64,000 bases of DNA from Methylophilaceae bacterium 11 (GCA_000525025.1 JCKJ01000001.1:2604001-2668000), one strand, 5' to 3'; counted from the first letter of the stretch, positions 37,323 through 47,911 are shown. The notes: generated by a model not told the origin, from the sequence alone. Translations and numbers: made by a program.

Positions 37323-38356
37323 GCTGCCTGACTCAATGCCTTTAGCTGTTGCAGTTTGTTCAGGGCAGCGCCAGAGTCTAGAGCATGCGCCGCTTGCGTT
37401 ATCCCTGTCTGCAAATCACCCGCAAGGCCAGACACATAAATAGCTGCGCCCGCATTCAATAGCACAATGTCACGCGCCGGTCCGGTCTCACCAGATAGCA
37501 GCCCGAGAATAATCTCGCTGGAATGCTGCGCACTTTCCACACGGATGCTATTGATATCATGCAACGGCATGCCAAACTGCCTAGGGTTGAGTGTGTATTC
37601 ATGCACTTCGCCATTTTTAAGTTCGGCAACGTAAGTATCTGCTGAAAAGGAGATTTCATCCATTTCATCGGCGCTGTGTACCACCATCACATGCTCACTG
37701 CCCAGTTTCTGCAATGTCTGCGCCAGCAAAGGCACCAAATCACGGTGGAATACCCCCATGACTTGTCGCTTGGCACCAGCAGGATTGGTCATCGGCCCTA
37801 ATAGATTAAACATGGTACGTACGCCAAGCTCACGCCGCACAGGTGCTGCATACTTCATGGCAGCGTGATGATTGGGGGCAAACATAAAGCCAATACCCGC
37901 CTCATTCACACAACGTGCAACCTGTTCTGGCGTTAGGCTAATGTTGACACCCAGTGCCTCAAGCACATCTGCCGACCCACTTTTGGAAGATGCTGCACGC
38001 CCGCCATGCTTGGCGATTCTGGCACCTGCGCCAGCCGCCACAAATGCAGAAGCTGTAGACACATTAAACGCCTTGTTGGGTGCGCCACCAGTGCCACAGG
38101 TATCAATCAGGTGGCGCGTATCAGTGACCTCAACCTTGCTGGAAAGCTCGCGCATCACTTGCGCAGCCGCAGCAATCTCGGTCACGGTTTCGCCTTTTAC
38201 GCGCAATGCAGAAAGAAAGCCGGCAATCTGTATCTGGGTAAATTCCCCACCCATGATTTGCTGCATGATTTCCAGCATTTCCTCATGGGTGAAATCGGCA
38301 TGGTCAATCAGCCGTTGCAATGCCAACTTAGGCGTAATGCTCACTGTCATACTCAT
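37319..38356 (-). CDS. trpD: Anthranilate phosphoribosyltransferase TrpD
   Basis: 345 residues. Transfers phosphoribosyl from PRPP to anthranilate. Motifs: DTCGTGGAPNKAFNVSTASAFVAAGAG (glycine-rich PRPP loop), KHGGRAASSKSGSADVLEALG, RRELGVRTMFNLLGPMTNPA, VVHSADEMDE. Overlaps trpG by 1 base (ATGA-type junction). Length is normal. Confidence 0.97.
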   Translation of the reverse strand: MSMTVSITPKLALQRLIDHADFTHEEMLEIMQQIMGGEFTQIQIAGFLSALRVKGETVTEIAAAAQVMRELSSKVEVTDTRHLIDTCGTGGAPNKAFNVSTASAFVAAGAGARIAKHGGRAASSKSGSADVLEALGVNISLTPEQVARCVNEAGIGFMFAPNHHAAMKYAAPVRRELGVRTMFNLLGPMTNPAGAKRQVMGVFHRDLVPLLAQTLQKLGSEHVMVVHSADEMDEISFSADTYVAELKNGEVHEYTLNPRQFGMPLHDINSIRVESAQHSSEIILGLLSGETGPARDIVLLNAGAAIYVSGLAGDLQTGITQAAHALDSGAALNKLQQLKALSQAA

Positions 38357-38922
38357 TAGTACGCTTTCAGGAAGTTATCCAGCAACGCATGGCCATGCTC
38401 AGTCAGGATAGACTCAGGATGAAATTGCACGCCCTCTACCGGCAAGGTTTTATGACGCACGCCCATAATTTCATCATCTTCGGTCCATGCCGTGATTTCT
38501 AGGCAATCAGGAATGGTCTCACGCTCAATCACCAATGAATGATAACGTGTGGCCGTGTAAGGGTTAGGTAAGTCGCGGAATACGCCCACATTCTCGTGAT
38601 GAATCAATGAGGTTTTACCGTGCATTAAGGTTTTTGCTTTGATAATCTTGCCGCCAAACGCTTGCCCAATACTCTGATGACCCAAGCACACGCCCAGTAA
38701 CGGAATCTTGCCAGCAAACTCATGAATCAGCGGTACCGAAATACCGGCTTCATTGGGCGTGCAAGGGCCTGGAGAAATGACGATATGGCGCGGTTTTAAT
38801 TTGGCAACGGTGTCTAAATCAATTTCATCATTGCGGTACACCTGCACATCTTGGCCAAGCTCGCCAAAATACTGCACCAAGTTATAAGTAAATGAATCGT
38901 AGTTATCTATCATGAGCAACAT
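38356..38922 (-). CDS. trpG: Anthranilate synthase glutamine amidotransferase component TrpG
   Basis: 188 residues. Class I glutamine amidotransferase: [12 protein letters not shown], nucleophile Cys in [17 protein letters not shown], and the His-Glu pair in [13 protein letters not shown]. Supplies ammonia to TrpE (or PabA-like use for folate). Two bases after the trpE stop. Confidence 0.97.
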   Translation of the reverse strand: MLLMIDNYDSFTYNLVQYFGELGQDVQVYRNDEIDLDTVAKLKPRHIVISPGPCTPNEAGISVPLIHEFAGKIPLLGVCLGHQSIGQAFGGKIIKAKTLMHGKTSLIHHENVGVFRDLPNPYTATRYHSLVIERETIPDCLEITAWTEDDEIMGVRHKTLPVEGVQFHPESILTEHGHALLDNFLKAY

Positions 38923-38924
38923 GA

Positions 38925-40412
38925 TTATGCCCCTTTACTATCTAGACCAGCTTGGACTAATTCAGCAGCACGAATCACTGCTTTCGCTTTGTTTTGGGTC
39001 TCTTCCCATTCCGATTGCGGTACAGAATCTGCCACAATACCTGCACCGGCCTGCACATAGAGCATTTGGTCTTTAATCACGGCCGTACGGATCGCGATCG
39101 CTACATCCATATCACCATTAAAACCTAAATAGCCTACCGCGCCTGCATAGATGCCGCGCTTGCTTGGCTCCAGTTCATCAATAATTTCCATGGCTCTGAC
39201 CTTGGGTGCGCCTGACACGGTACCGGCCGGGAATGTGGCTTTGAGTACATCAATCGCATCAAAACTAGGTTTGAGCTTACCTTCTACATTGCTGACAATA
39301 TGCATTACATGCGAGTAACGCTCAATCATCATATTGTCTGTCACCTTCACCGTGCCCACTTGCGCCACACGGCCGACATCATTGCGCCCCAAATCCATCA
39401 GTTGCACATGCTCTGCACGCTCCTTCGGGTCTGCCAACAGTTCTGTTGCAAGGGCTATATCCGCTTCACGCGTTTTACCACGTGGGCGCGTGCCGGCAAT
39501 CGGGCGTGATGTCACAGTATCATGCTCCAAACGCACCAAAATCTCTGGCGAAGCGCCCACCACATGATGATCGCCCATATCGTAATAGAACATATAAGGA
39601 GATGGATTTAAACTGCGCAAAGCACGGTAAAGTGAAAGCGGTGGCGCAGCAAACGATTGCGACATGCGTTGGCTCAACACCACTTGCATAATATCGCCTT
39701 CTAAAATATAGGCTTGCGCTTTTTTCACTGCCGCTTTAAATGCCTCTTCACCAAACTCTGAGGCGGCCTCTGTTTTAGGCATAGGCAGCGATTCTGGAAT
39801 CGCCACTGTTTTACGTAACATGCCCAGCAATGACTGAATACGTGCACATGCATTGCTGTAGGCATCGGCTTCATCTGGATTAGCATATACAATAAAATAG
39901 AGCTTGCTGCTTAAATTATCGATGACCGCGATTTCCTCGGACACCATCAACAACACATCTGGCACGCCCACAGCATCTGGCTTATTGGTATTGGCTAAGC
40001 GTTTTTCAATATAACGGATGGTTTCATAACCAAAATACCCTGCCAAACCGCCAGTAAACCTTGGCAGGCCTTCGTAAGGTGGCGTTTTAAAACGTGCTTG
40101 GTAGGCTTTGACGAAATCTAGCGGATTGACATCGTGATGGGTTTCAATCACTTGTGTATGTTGAATCACTTGCAGTTGCTGCCCATTGGCAACAATTCTG
40201 GTTTTGGCAGGCAAGCCGATAATCGAGTATCGCCCAAAACGCTCGCCGCCTTGCACGCTCTCTAATAAATAAGAAAAGGGCTGATTGGCTAATTTAAGAT
40301 ACAGGGATAACGGCGTGTCTAAATCGGCAAAGGTTTCAAGCACCAGCGGTATGCGGTTATAACCCTGCGCCGCTAAGGCATTGAATTCTGACTGGGAAAT
40401 CGTGGTTAACAT
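38925..40412 (-). CDS. trpE: Anthranilate synthase component I TrpE
   Basis: 495 residues from the ATG at 40412; the frame extends upstream, but family length and the start [13 protein letters not shown] fit this one. N-terminal region holds the Trp feedback site ([18 protein letters not shown], with the LLES motif); the C-terminal chorismate-binding domain has [34 protein letters not shown] and [22 protein letters not shown]. Makes anthranilate from chorismate. The LLES-type site implies feedback inhibition by Trp. Preceded by a possible leader peptide (40512-40580). Confidence 0.96.
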   Translation of the reverse strand: MLTTISQSEFNALAAQGYNRIPLVLETFADLDTPLSLYLKLANQPFSYLLESVQGGERFGRYSIIGLPAKTRIVANGQQLQVIQHTQVIETHHDVNPLDFVKAYQARFKTPPYEGLPRFTGGLAGYFGYETIRYIEKRLANTNKPDAVGVPDVLLMVSEEIAVIDNLSSKLYFIVYANPDEADAYSNACARIQSLLGMLRKTVAIPESLPMPKTEAASEFGEEAFKAAVKKAQAYILEGDIMQVVLSQRMSQSFAAPPLSLYRALRSLNPSPYMFYYDMGDHHVVGASPEILVRLEHDTVTSRPIAGTRPRGKTREADIALATELLADPKERAEHVQLMDLGRNDVGRVAQVGTVKVTDNMMIERYSHVMHIVSNVEGKLKPSFDAIDVLKATFPAGTVSGAPKVRAMEIIDELEPSKRGIYAGAVGYLGFNGDMDVAIAIRTAVIKDQMLYVQAGAGIVADSVPQSEWEETQNKAKAVIRAAELVQAGLDSKGA

Positions 40413-40511
40413 GGTTCTACACTTTCTGCATAATTTTCTATTTTGGTCGCCCATCACAACCCGGTGCGATGGATAAGTCTGATGACTACACAGACATGAA
40501 CAAGTCGTGTC

Positions 40512-40580
40512 TTAGCTTCGCCAAGAACTGCGCCAGCTTATTTGAGGCTGGAATGGAAAATTACTTTGTTGAGAACACAT
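40512..40580 (-). CDS. Possible trp leader peptide (22 residues, two Trp codons)
   Basis: Minus-strand frame starting at 40580: a 22-residue peptide ending ISWRSSWRS-stop, with two Trp codons four residues apart near the 3' end. It lies 100 bases before trpE. On the RNA just after it, GAC-type and GTCTG/CAGAC segments can form alternative small hairpins, but no U-run is seen. The SD sequence is weak. The E. coli trp leader ends WWRTS. Suggestive, not shown. Confidence 0.35.
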   Translation of the reverse strand: MCSQQSNFPFQPQISWRSSWRS

Positions 40581-40581
40581 A

Positions 40582-40609
40582 TCAATACACTTTAAGTTGG
40601 TTGAGTCAA
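40582..40609 (-). promoter_or_regulatory. Candidate promoter ahead of trpE
   Basis: On the minus strand TTGACT (40609-40604), 16-base spacer, TATTGA (40587-40582). If this promoter is right, transcription starts inside the putative leader ORF, so the two suggestions compete. Confidence 0.25.
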
Positions 40610-40640
40610 AAGTTGGTTTAGTGAACTAAAAAATTTGCTA

Positions 40641-41309
40641 TTACATCAGTATAGACGGCAATTCAGTTAAATCTCGAATCATCGCGTCCACTTGGCTTTC
40701 ATCAATGGGTTTTCCTTGATTATACCCATACGGCACCGTCACAATAAAACAGCCGGCAGCTTGTGCTGCTGCAATGTCCGTGGCGGAATCACCCACCAAC
40801 ATCGCTTCCATCTCCATCACATCGAATTCTGCACAAATGTGATGTAATTGTATAGGGTCAGGCTTCTTCTTTGGCAAGGTATCGCCCGACACCACGATTT
40901 CAAAAAAATCGGCCAAGCCACTTGCCTCTAACAACGGACGCGTAAACTTTTCTGGTTTATTCGTCACGCAAGCCAGCTTTAAATTGCGCTGCTTTAAGAC
41001 CGCTAGGCCATCTTGCACGCCATCAAACGGCAAACTGTCTGTAACGTTGTTAGCATAATGCGCAAAAAACAAATGCTGTGCTGTCGCCTGTAAAGCTTGG
41101 TCTGGTACATCATGCAACGCACCAGCCAAACAGCTCTGTATTAAGACTTGTGCACCCTCACCGATATACCCTTTAATTTGCGCATAAGGCAATGGAGGCA
41201 ATCCTAACTCCGTTAACATTGCATTCGCTGCGTGCGCAATTTCCGGTGCTGTATTGAGCAAGGTGCCATCCAAATCAAACATCAATGCGCTTACTTTAAA
41301 TTGCGACAT
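40641..41309 (-). CDS. gph: Phosphoglycolate phosphatase (HAD family)
   Basis: 222 residues. HAD motif I FDLDGTLLNT, motif II region VTNKPEKFTRP, Lys in GDTLPKKKPDP, motif III VGDSATDIAAAQAAG. Removes phosphate from 2-phosphoglycolate. Placed between rpe and the trp operon as in many beta- and gammaproteobacteria (rpe-gph-trpE), which supports the call; 48 bases after the rpe stop. Confidence 0.93.
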   Translation of the reverse strand: MSQFKVSALMFDLDGTLLNTAPEIAHAANAMLTELGLPPLPYAQIKGYIGEGAQVLIQSCLAGALHDVPDQALQATAQHLFFAHYANNVTDSLPFDGVQDGLAVLKQRNLKLACVTNKPEKFTRPLLEASGLADFFEIVVSGDTLPKKKPDPIQLHHICAEFDVMEMEAMLVGDSATDIAAAQAAGCFIVTVPYGYNQGKPIDESQVDAMIRDLTELPSILM

Positions 41310-41357
41310 TGAACGCTACCTTACTCACGCACTGCGATAAATTACACGGTGGCCAAT

Positions 41358-42071
41358 TTATACCGTGGCTAATGAAGCACGAATTTGACCAACGACCGTA
41401 TTGTAACGGTTAGGGTCTGTGTCTTTTGGTGAACCAAAAATCGCACTACCTGCTACAAACGTATCCGCACCAGCTCGTGCAATATCTGCAATGTTTGCTG
41501 CGTTCACGCCGCCGTCAACTTCTAACCAGATTTGGCGGCCAGTTTTTTCGTAATAAGCATCAATGCGTGCACGCGCTTGTTTCAGTTTGTTCAATGTTTC
41601 TGGAATGAATTTTTGACCACCAAAACCAGGGTTCACAGACATCAATAAAATCATGTCCACTTTGTCCATCACGTAATCTAAATAATGCAACGGTGTGGCT
41701 GGGTTGAATACCAAGCCAGATTTACAGCCTTGGTCACGTACCAACGCCAAGCTACGATCAATATGATCGGATGCCTCTGGGTGGAAAGTGATGATGTTGG
41801 CACCGGCTTTTGCAAAGTCAGGAATAATGCGATCCACTGGCTTCACCATTAAATGCACGTCAATCAACGCGCCCACATTTTTAGAGATTTCACGAATCGA
41901 ATCACACACCAGTGGGCCAATGGTTAAGTTAGGCACGTAATGATTGTCCATCACATCAAAGTGCACGATGTCTGTGCCTGATTTAATCACATCTTCAATT
42001 TCTTGGCCTAGTTTGGCAAAGTTGGCTGAAAGGATACTCGGTGCAATTCTAAATGTTTTGTCCATGCTCAT
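41358..42071 (-). CDS. rpe: Ribulose-phosphate 3-epimerase
   Basis: 237 residues, TIM barrel: [58 protein letters not shown] and [13 protein letters not shown] (metal and catalytic Asp residues in FDVMDNH and VDGGV). Interconverts ribulose 5-phosphate and xylulose 5-phosphate; in a ribulose-monophosphate methylotroph it also helps regenerate the formaldehyde acceptor (inference from the host). Confidence 0.97.
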   Translation of the reverse strand: MSMDKTFRIAPSILSANFAKLGQEIEDVIKSGTDIVHFDVMDNHYVPNLTIGPLVCDSIREISKNVGALIDVHLMVKPVDRIIPDFAKAGANIITFHPEASDHIDRSLALVRDQGCKSGLVFNPATPLHYLDYVMDKVDMILLMSVNPGFGGQKFIPETLNKLKQARARIDAYYEKTGRQIWLEVDGGVNAANIADIARAGADTFVAGSAIFGSPKDTDPNRYNTVVGQIRASLATV

Positions 42072-42342
42072 GATTCCGTCTGCTTAGTAATAGTAAATAG
42101 TGTCCATGGGAGTGTGTCATATACCCAATACATCATTAGGCATACCCTAACAACGCACTTCCATTTTGGTTTATAAGGATAATTTACTATTTTAACGCTA
42201 TTTCTTGCCTAAGATAAGCCAATCCTTCAAAATTACGCATGCTTAATCTCACCAACACGCTTTCATGCATGCATTGCAGGCAAAATTGATCTTTTTTTGA
42301 TGGTATTTCCTATTTCAATCAATGCCTTGGTAAAATAGCCAC

Positions 42343-43602
42343 ATGCAGCTTTATACCATTGGTGTGAATCACACCACCGCCCCTATCGCCATTCGCGAGA
42401 ATGTTGCCTTCAACGGTGAAACATTACGCCATGCCTTGAGCGACCTCACCGCACGAAATGCAGCGGAAGCAGCCATTTTATCGACCTGCAACCGCACAGA
42501 AATTTACGTGCAATCTGAGCGACCTGAACCTGTGATTGACTGGCTAGCCAACTACCACAAACTGGCGCTGGATAAAGTACAGCCTTATACCTATACATTT
42601 TCCAACCAAGAAGCCGTCAAACATGCGTTCCGTGTCGCTTCTGGCTTAGATAGCATGGTACTGGGCGAGCCGCAAATCCTGGGGCAATTCAAGCAATCCA
42701 TCAAAGTTGCGCAAGAGGCCGGCACGCTTGGCACGATGTTGCACAAATTGTTTCAGCGTACGTTTGAAGTCGCCAAAGAAGTGCGCACCAACACCGACAT
42801 TGGCGGCAGTTCCATTTCCATGGCGGCAGCGGCCATCAAGCTAGCACAGCGTATTTTTGGTGATATTGGCCAACAAAAAGTATTGTTTATTGGCGCGGGC
42901 GAGATGATTGAGCTGTGTGCAGACCATTTTGCCGCACAGCGCCCCAAATCTATCACCGTTGCCAACCGTACCATTGAGCGCGGCATGCAACTGGCTGAAA
43001 AAATGCAATCGCAAGGCGTTTATGCACACGCCATTCTGCTTAACGATTTACCGGATTGCTTTGCCGAGTTTGATATTGTGATTACCAGCACCGCCAGCCA
43101 ACTGCCGATTGTCGGACTGGGCATGGTAGAGCGCGCGATTAAAACACGCCGTCATCGCCCTGTGTTCATGGTGGATTTGGCAGTGCCGCGCGATATTGAA
43201 CCAGAAGTCGCACAATTGGATGACGTGTTTCTGTACACCGTAGACGATTTGGCACAAGTAGTGGCCGATGGCATGGGTAGCCGCCAAGAGGCCGCGGTAA
43301 ATGCAGAAATGATTGTGGCCGCACGTGTTGAGCACTTCATGCACTGGCTTAAAAAACGTGAATCGGTGCCCACCATCAAAGCCTTGCGTGACCAAGTAGA
43401 CGCAATGCGCCTAGCCGAATTAGAAAAAGCGCTCAAGCTGATTCAAAAAGGGGAATCACCGGAAAAAGTGCTGGAAACCCTGAGTAACGCGCTCACCAAT
43501 AAATTTTTGCATGCGCCCAGCCATGCGCTCAACCAATCACACGGTCAAGAACACACCCATTTAGAAGCAGTCTTACGACAGCTTTACAATATTAAATCTT
43601 AA
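42343..43602 (+). CDS. hemA: Glutamyl-tRNA reductase HemA
   Basis: 419 residues. Reduces glutamyl-tRNA to glutamate-1-semialdehyde, the first committed step of heme synthesis in the C5 pathway. Seen: [13 protein letters not shown], catalytic Cys in [15 protein letters not shown] motif [26 protein letters not shown], and the C-terminal dimerisation region ending in [11 protein letters not shown]. First gene of the classical hemA-prfA-prmC group. No SD site is visible before the ATG; TAAAAT (42331-42336) ends 7 bases before it, so the transcript may be leaderless. Confidence 0.97.
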   Translation: MQLYTIGVNHTTAPIAIRENVAFNGETLRHALSDLTARNAAEAAILSTCNRTEIYVQSERPEPVIDWLANYHKLALDKVQPYTYTFSNQEAVKHAFRVASGLDSMVLGEPQILGQFKQSIKVAQEAGTLGTMLHKLFQRTFEVAKEVRTNTDIGGSSISMAAAAIKLAQRIFGDIGQQKVLFIGAGEMIELCADHFAAQRPKSITVANRTIERGMQLAEKMQSQGVYAHAILLNDLPDCFAEFDIVITSTASQLPIVGLGMVERAIKTRRHRPVFMVDLAVPRDIEPEVAQLDDVFLYTVDDLAQVVADGMGSRQEAAVNAEMIVAARVEHFMHWLKKRESVPTIKALRDQVDAMRLAELEKALKLIQKGESPEKVLETLSNALTNKFLHAPSHALNQSHGQEHTHLEAVLRQLYNIKS

Positions 43603-43612
43603 AGAAGTCAGC

Positions 43613-44695
43613 ATGAAATCCTCCATATTACAAAAGCTCGCCAGCCTGAGCGAGCGCCTAGATGAAGTCAACCGCCTGATGTCTTCCGAAGACATCACCA
43701 GCAACATGGACAACTACCGCAAAATTTCGCGCGAGCACGCGGAAATCACGCCTATCGTTGAGCAATATCATCTTTACGTGCAAACAGAGGCCGACATTAA
43801 AGAAGCACACGCCATGTTGAGCGACCCGGATATGAAAGAGTTTGCGCAAGAAGAAATTGAAACCGGCAAAAATAGATTAGAAGAAATTGCGTTGGAACTG
43901 CAAAAACTGTTGCTGCCCAAAGACCCTAACGACGAAAAAAATATCATTCTGGAAATCCGCGCCGGCACGGGCGGTGATGAATCTGGCTTATTTGCGGGCG
44001 ACTTATTCCGTATGTATAGCCGTTACGCAGAACGCCAACGCTGGAAAGTGGAAGTGCTCTCAGCCAACGAAGGCGAAGTGGGTGGCTACAAAGAAATTAT
44101 TGCCAAAATCGAAGGGCAAGGCGCGTATTCTAAAATGAAATTTGAATCCGGCGGGCATCGCGTGCAACGTGTCCCCGATACCGAAACACAAGGGCGTATC
44201 CATACTTCTGCTTGTACAGTCGCTATCCTGCCAGAAGCTGATGAAGTGAGCGACGTGGTGATTAATCCTGCTGATATTCGCTTGGATACCTTTAGAGCAA
44301 GCGGTGCAGGTGGTCAACATATTAACAAAACCGATTCTGCCGTACGCATTACGCACTTCCCTACTGGCATTGTCGTGGAATGTCAGGATGGCCGTAGTCA
44401 ACATGCCAACAAAGCACAAGCGATGATGGTGCTGGCGGCTCGCATCAAAGCCAAACAAGTGGACGAACAAAACAGCAAAATCGCCAGCGAGCGCCGCAAT
44501 TTGATTGGCTCTGGCGATCGCTCCGAGCGCATCCGCACCTACAATTATCCGCAAGGTCGTATTACCGACCATCGTATTAATCTCACCTTATATAAGATTG
44601 ACGCGATTACTGAGGGCGATATGGACGAACTGATCAGTGCGTTAGCAACAGAGCATCAGGCGGACTTGCTGGCGACATTGGGTGAGGACAATTAG
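43613..44695 (+). CDS. prfA: Peptide chain release factor 1 (RF1)
   Basis: 360 residues. Stop-codon recognition tripeptide PxT appears as P-D-T in [19 protein letters not shown], and the GGQ motif as [16 protein letters not shown], the site methylated by PrmC. Recognises UAA and UAG. 10 bases after hemA. The usual partner prmC is displaced by an opposite-strand gene whose stop lies 2 bases after the prfA stop. Confidence 0.97.
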   Translation: MKSSILQKLASLSERLDEVNRLMSSEDITSNMDNYRKISREHAEITPIVEQYHLYVQTEADIKEAHAMLSDPDMKEFAQEEIETGKNRLEEIALELQKLLLPKDPNDEKNIILEIRAGTGGDESGLFAGDLFRMYSRYAERQRWKVEVLSANEGEVGGYKEIIAKIEGQGAYSKMKFESGGHRVQRVPDTETQGRIHTSACTVAILPEADEVSDVVINPADIRLDTFRASGAGGQHINKTDSAVRITHFPTGIVVECQDGRSQHANKAQAMMVLAARIKAKQVDEQNSKIASERRNLIGSGDRSERIRTYNYPQGRITDHRINLTLYKIDAITEGDMDELISALATEHQADLLATLGEDN

Positions 44696-44697
44696 AG

Positions 44698-45591
44698 CTA
44701 CTCTATAAATTCAAATACCTCATTTTGTAGTTTTGAAAAACCTGCTGCACCTTCATATAATTTAGAAAATTCAATTATTTTTTCTAAATAATCTCTATCA
44801 GTTGCGACTATATATCTATCAGCTTGAAGGAAAAAATAAACTGCCATTTTCGTGCTAAATATTGGATCTAAAGATAAGTTAATGTCTGACCTATTTTTAG
44901 ATACTAAAAGCTTTGTGTTTGATAATGGAAATATAAATGTACCCGAAAAATTAAACAGTTTTTCGGGATTTTTAAAGATGAAAGGTGTATCAGAACACAA
45001 GATGTTTGACCAACCATTAGCCTTATCCACATCTAATATAACCCACCTGATATTGTCGGGAAGTTGGCCATCTAACTTAAAAGTGCAAAGCGGCAATACG
45101 AAACACCTAAAAAAATATCTAAACCCACCGTCTTTTTTTATGCGCTCGAAAACTTCGTTATGAGTGAGTGGCGGCATTGCAACCTGGCAATACTGCTCTA
45201 TCTCATCAAGCGTTCGACTCAACATGAAATGTTCCGCAAATTCATCCAGTATTGGCAGTCTCCAAAACTGAATTGCCAAATACTTTCTTAAGATAGAAAT
45301 ACCATCGGCATTTAATAGCGCGAATTGATCTACTCCATTATTTACTATACCGAATAGCTGGCTATATGTTGTTTCAAGTTCAGCATAAATTTTTTCAATG
45401 GCATCTGTTTTCATACCATTACGTCTTATAGTATTTCTATTTTTAGCAAAGAAAACCGTAGCTGGCGACTGAGGGCCACTTTTAAAATGAGAATATTTTT
45501 TATCATAAACTTCAAACGTACCATCAGGCCGACAAAAATTTCTCAGATAAAACTGTGGGATGTAGTGATGTTTGTGAGAGGTAGCACCCAT
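44698..45591 (-). CDS. DUF4238 domain protein inserted between prfA and prmC
   Basis: 297 residues beginning MGATSHKHHYIPQFYLRNFC, the DUF4238 signature. It continues with an AT-rich, Phe/Asn-rich alpha/beta domain (EKIYAELETTYSQLFG, VDKANGWSNILCSDTPFIF). Function unknown; homologues are scattered, often near mobile DNA or defence genes, and a nuclease or antiviral role is only speculation. Codon and base use differ from its neighbours. The gene lies in reverse within the hemA-prfA-prmC group, with 2 bases to prfA and 34 to prmC. This position suggests recent acquisition. Confidence 0.87.
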   Translation of the reverse strand: MGATSHKHHYIPQFYLRNFCRPDGTFEVYDKKYSHFKSGPQSPATVFFAKNRNTIRRNGMKTDAIEKIYAELETTYSQLFGIVNNGVDQFALLNADGISILRKYLAIQFWRLPILDEFAEHFMLSRTLDEIEQYCQVAMPPLTHNEVFERIKKDGGFRYFFRCFVLPLCTFKLDGQLPDNIRWVILDVDKANGWSNILCSDTPFIFKNPEKLFNFSGTFIFPLSNTKLLVSKNRSDINLSLDPIFSTKMAVYFFLQADRYIVATDRDYLEKIIEFSKLYEGAAGFSKLQNEVFEFIE

Positions 45592-45625
45592 TTTTTATCT
45601 TTAAGTCTAATGAATTACTATTTCA

Positions 45626-46486
45626 ATGAATAAAAATAATACATCAATTAAAGCCAATCTTGCTGAGGCTAGCTCTCTACTCAATACCGACGAAGCAGTA
45701 CTTGATGCGCGACTACTTTTACAGCATGTCCTAAACACCAACCGCGCTTGGTTAATCGCCCACGCAGATAACACACTCACACCAGAGCAATACGCAGCCT
45801 TTGATGCGTTACTGCAACGCCGGCTAAATGGCGAGCCCATTGCCCATATTTTAGGCGAGCGCGAATTTTTTGGCCTGCCACTAAAAGTCACATCAGAGAC
45901 CTTAATCCCACGGCCAGATACGGAAACATTGGTCGAGCAAGCCTTACAAACGATTCCAGAACAAGCAGTGTGTCAAGTTTTAGATTTAGGTACAGGTACA
46001 GGTGCAATTGCCTTGGCGATTGCCAAACATCGACCACTGGCCATAGTCACAGCTGTCGATGCCTCGAAAGCAGCTCTGGCTGTTGCTACCGAGAATGCAA
46101 ATAATCTTGGCTTAAATAACGTCTCGTTTCAATACAGTGATTGGTTTAGCCAATTGCAGGTACAGCGCTTTGACATGATTGTGAGCAACCCTCCGTACAT
46201 TGCCGAGAATGACCCGCATTTATCACAAGGTGATGTACGTTTTGAGCCAAAGTCAGCACTTACTTCCGGCGCAGATGGCTTAGATGATATTCGCCATATC
46301 GTATCGCATGCAGCACATTATTTAAAACCCAATGGCTGGCTATTGTTAGAACATGGTTACGATCAGGCACAGGCAGTGGCTGAGTTACTGACGCAAGCCA
46401 ATTTCACACATATTGGCCATGCTTTAGATTTGGCAGGCATTCAACGCGTGACGTTTGGCATGGTTTCGCCTATGATTTCCACTTAA
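45626..46486 (+). CDS. prmC: Release factor glutamine methyltransferase PrmC
   Basis: 286 residues. Methylates the Gln of the GGQ motif in RF1 and RF2. Seen: SAM motif LDLGTGTGAIALAIAKHRP, catalytic NPPY in VSNPPYIAENDPHL, and N-terminal PIAHILGEREFFGLPLKVTSETLIPRPDTE. Normally adjacent to prfA. Only 34 bases separate it from the reversed DUF4238 gene, so a promoter must lie in that gap or within the neighbour. Confidence 0.96.
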   Translation: MNKNNTSIKANLAEASSLLNTDEAVLDARLLLQHVLNTNRAWLIAHADNTLTPEQYAAFDALLQRRLNGEPIAHILGEREFFGLPLKVTSETLIPRPDTETLVEQALQTIPEQAVCQVLDLGTGTGAIALAIAKHRPLAIVTAVDASKAALAVATENANNLGLNNVSFQYSDWFSQLQVQRFDMIVSNPPYIAENDPHLSQGDVRFEPKSALTSGADGLDDIRHIVSHAAHYLKPNGWLLLEHGYDQAQAVAELLTQANFTHIGHALDLAGIQRVTFGMVSPMIST

Positions 46487-46527
46487 CATCACTCACTTAA
46501 TACCGCTATACAACGATGGAGAATCTT

Positions 46528-47310
46528 ATGGCCGATTTCTCAACCATCAAAGGCATCATGTTCGATTTAGATGGCGTGCTATATGTTGGCAGTACGCCTA
46601 TCGACGGCGCAATCAAAGCCGTTCAGCAAATTCGGGACGCAGGTTATATTTGTCGGTTCGTCACCAATACCAGCACACTCTCTTTGGCATCGCTACAGAA
46701 AAAGTTGCACGGATTAGGATTTGATGTCGATCAATCTGAAATTTTTAGCGCACCGCAAGCCGCACTCCACCTACTTAAGCAACAAGACAATCCCATCTGC
46801 CGCCTATTGTTGGCAGAAGACGTCAAGCGAGACTTTCAGCAATTTCAACAATCCGATACCGATGCGCAGTGGATTGTGATTGGCGATATCGGCAATGCAT
46901 GGACCTACGCCATGTTGAATGAGGTATTTCAGTGCGTGATGGGTGGTGGAAAATTGCTGGCGATTCACAAAAACCGATTTTGGCAAACCGAGCAAGGTTT
47001 ACAAATGGATATCGGCGCATTTATTGATGGCTTGGAATATGCCACCAATACGCAAGCCACGATGATTGGTAAACCCTCTGCGGACTTTTTCTCTGCGGTG
47101 CTGGCAGATATGCAACTGACGCCGGAACAGGTGTTGATGATTGGCGACGATATTGATGCGGACGTAGGCGGTGCACAAGCAAGCAAGATTCGCGGTGTGC
47201 TAGTGCGCACGGGTAAGTACCGTCAGGCGTATGCGGAGAGCTCTGCGGTTCAACCAAACGCCACGCTCAACAGCATTGCCGATTTGCCAGCGCTACTCAG
47301 ATCAGCCTAG
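46528..47310 (+). CDS. HAD subfamily IIA phosphatase (LHPP-like)
   Basis: 260 residues from the ATG at 46528, which has GGAG 7 bases upstream; the ATG at 46516 overlaps that site. HAD motif I FDLDGVLYVGS, motif II FVTNTSTLSLASLQKKL (the IIA cap begins after it), motif III MIGKPSADFF and MIGDDIDADVGGAQ. Similar to the HAD-IIA hypothetical subfamily (LHPP-type pyrophosphatases). The substrate is unknown; possible dephosphorylation of small phosphates. Convergent with the gamma-carbonic anhydrase gene, 2 bases apart. Confidence 0.88.
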   Translation: MADFSTIKGIMFDLDGVLYVGSTPIDGAIKAVQQIRDAGYICRFVTNTSTLSLASLQKKLHGLGFDVDQSEIFSAPQAALHLLKQQDNPICRLLLAEDVKRDFQQFQQSDTDAQWIVIGDIGNAWTYAMLNEVFQCVMGGGKLLAIHKNRFWQTEQGLQMDIGAFIDGLEYATNTQATMIGKPSADFFSAVLADMQLTPEQVLMIGDDIDADVGGAQASKIRGVLVRTGKYRQAYAESSAVQPNATLNSIADLPALLRSA

Positions 47311-47312
47311 TC

Positions 47313-47855
47313 TTAGGTTTGGGCTTCATCTAAATATACTTGCTTGAGCTGTACGTACATGGCAGCAGATTGCTGCAGCTGCGTGATTTCATCAATAGTG
47401 AGTGCACGCACCTGCTTGGCTGGCCGCCCCATATACAGGTAACCACTTTCTAGCACCTTGCCCTCTGGCACCAAACTTCCCGCAGCCAATAACACATGAC
47501 GCTGCACCACGGCTTTATCCATGACAATGCTGCCCATCCCAATGAGTGATTCATCTTCTATCGTGCAGCCATGTAATATCACCATATGGCCAATGGTCAC
47601 ACGGTCACCTATCACTAATGGCGCGCCTTGTGGGTCTTGTGGTGAACGGTGATTGACATGCAAGCTACTGAGTTCTTGAATATTCGACTCCGCGCCAATT
47701 TGAATAAAATTCACATCCCCGCGAATCACGACACCGGGCCATATCGAACTATCCTCACCAATCGTTACTTGGCCAATTAATGTTGCAGAAGCATGCACGT
47801 ACACTTTTTGCGCAAGTTGTGGCACATGTGATTGAAATGCCTGAAGATTCCGCAT
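47313..47855 (-). CDS. Gamma-carbonic anhydrase family protein
   Basis: 180 residues from the ATG at 47855 (AGGAC before it). Left-handed beta-helix hexapeptide repeats (VYVHASATLIGQVTIGEDSSIWPGVVIRGDV, IQIGAESNIQELSSLHV), and the metal His residues in LSSLHVNH and TIGHMVILHGC. YrdA/CaiE-type members may be carbonic anhydrases or acyltransferase relatives. Divergent from metX with 56 bases between the starts. Confidence 0.92.
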   Translation of the reverse strand: MRNLQAFQSHVPQLAQKVYVHASATLIGQVTIGEDSSIWPGVVIRGDVNFIQIGAESNIQELSSLHVNHRSPQDPQGAPLVIGDRVTIGHMVILHGCTIEDESLIGMGSIVMDKAVVQRHVLLAAGSLVPEGKVLESGYLYMGRPAKQVRALTIDEITQLQQSAAMYVQLKQVYLDEAQT

Positions 47856-47899
47856 GTTGTCCTTTCGCACGAGAAGTGATTTTTTAAAGTATCACATAG

Positions 47900-47905
47900 T
47901 ATAAT
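47900..47905 (+). promoter_or_regulatory. -10 box of metX; transcript probably leaderless
   Basis: A perfect TATAAT lies so that transcription would begin about base 47912, the A of the metX ATG. No SD sequence precedes the start. The -35 region (GTGATT at 47876-47881) is weak. Confidence 0.5.
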
Positions 47906-47911
47906 CACGAA

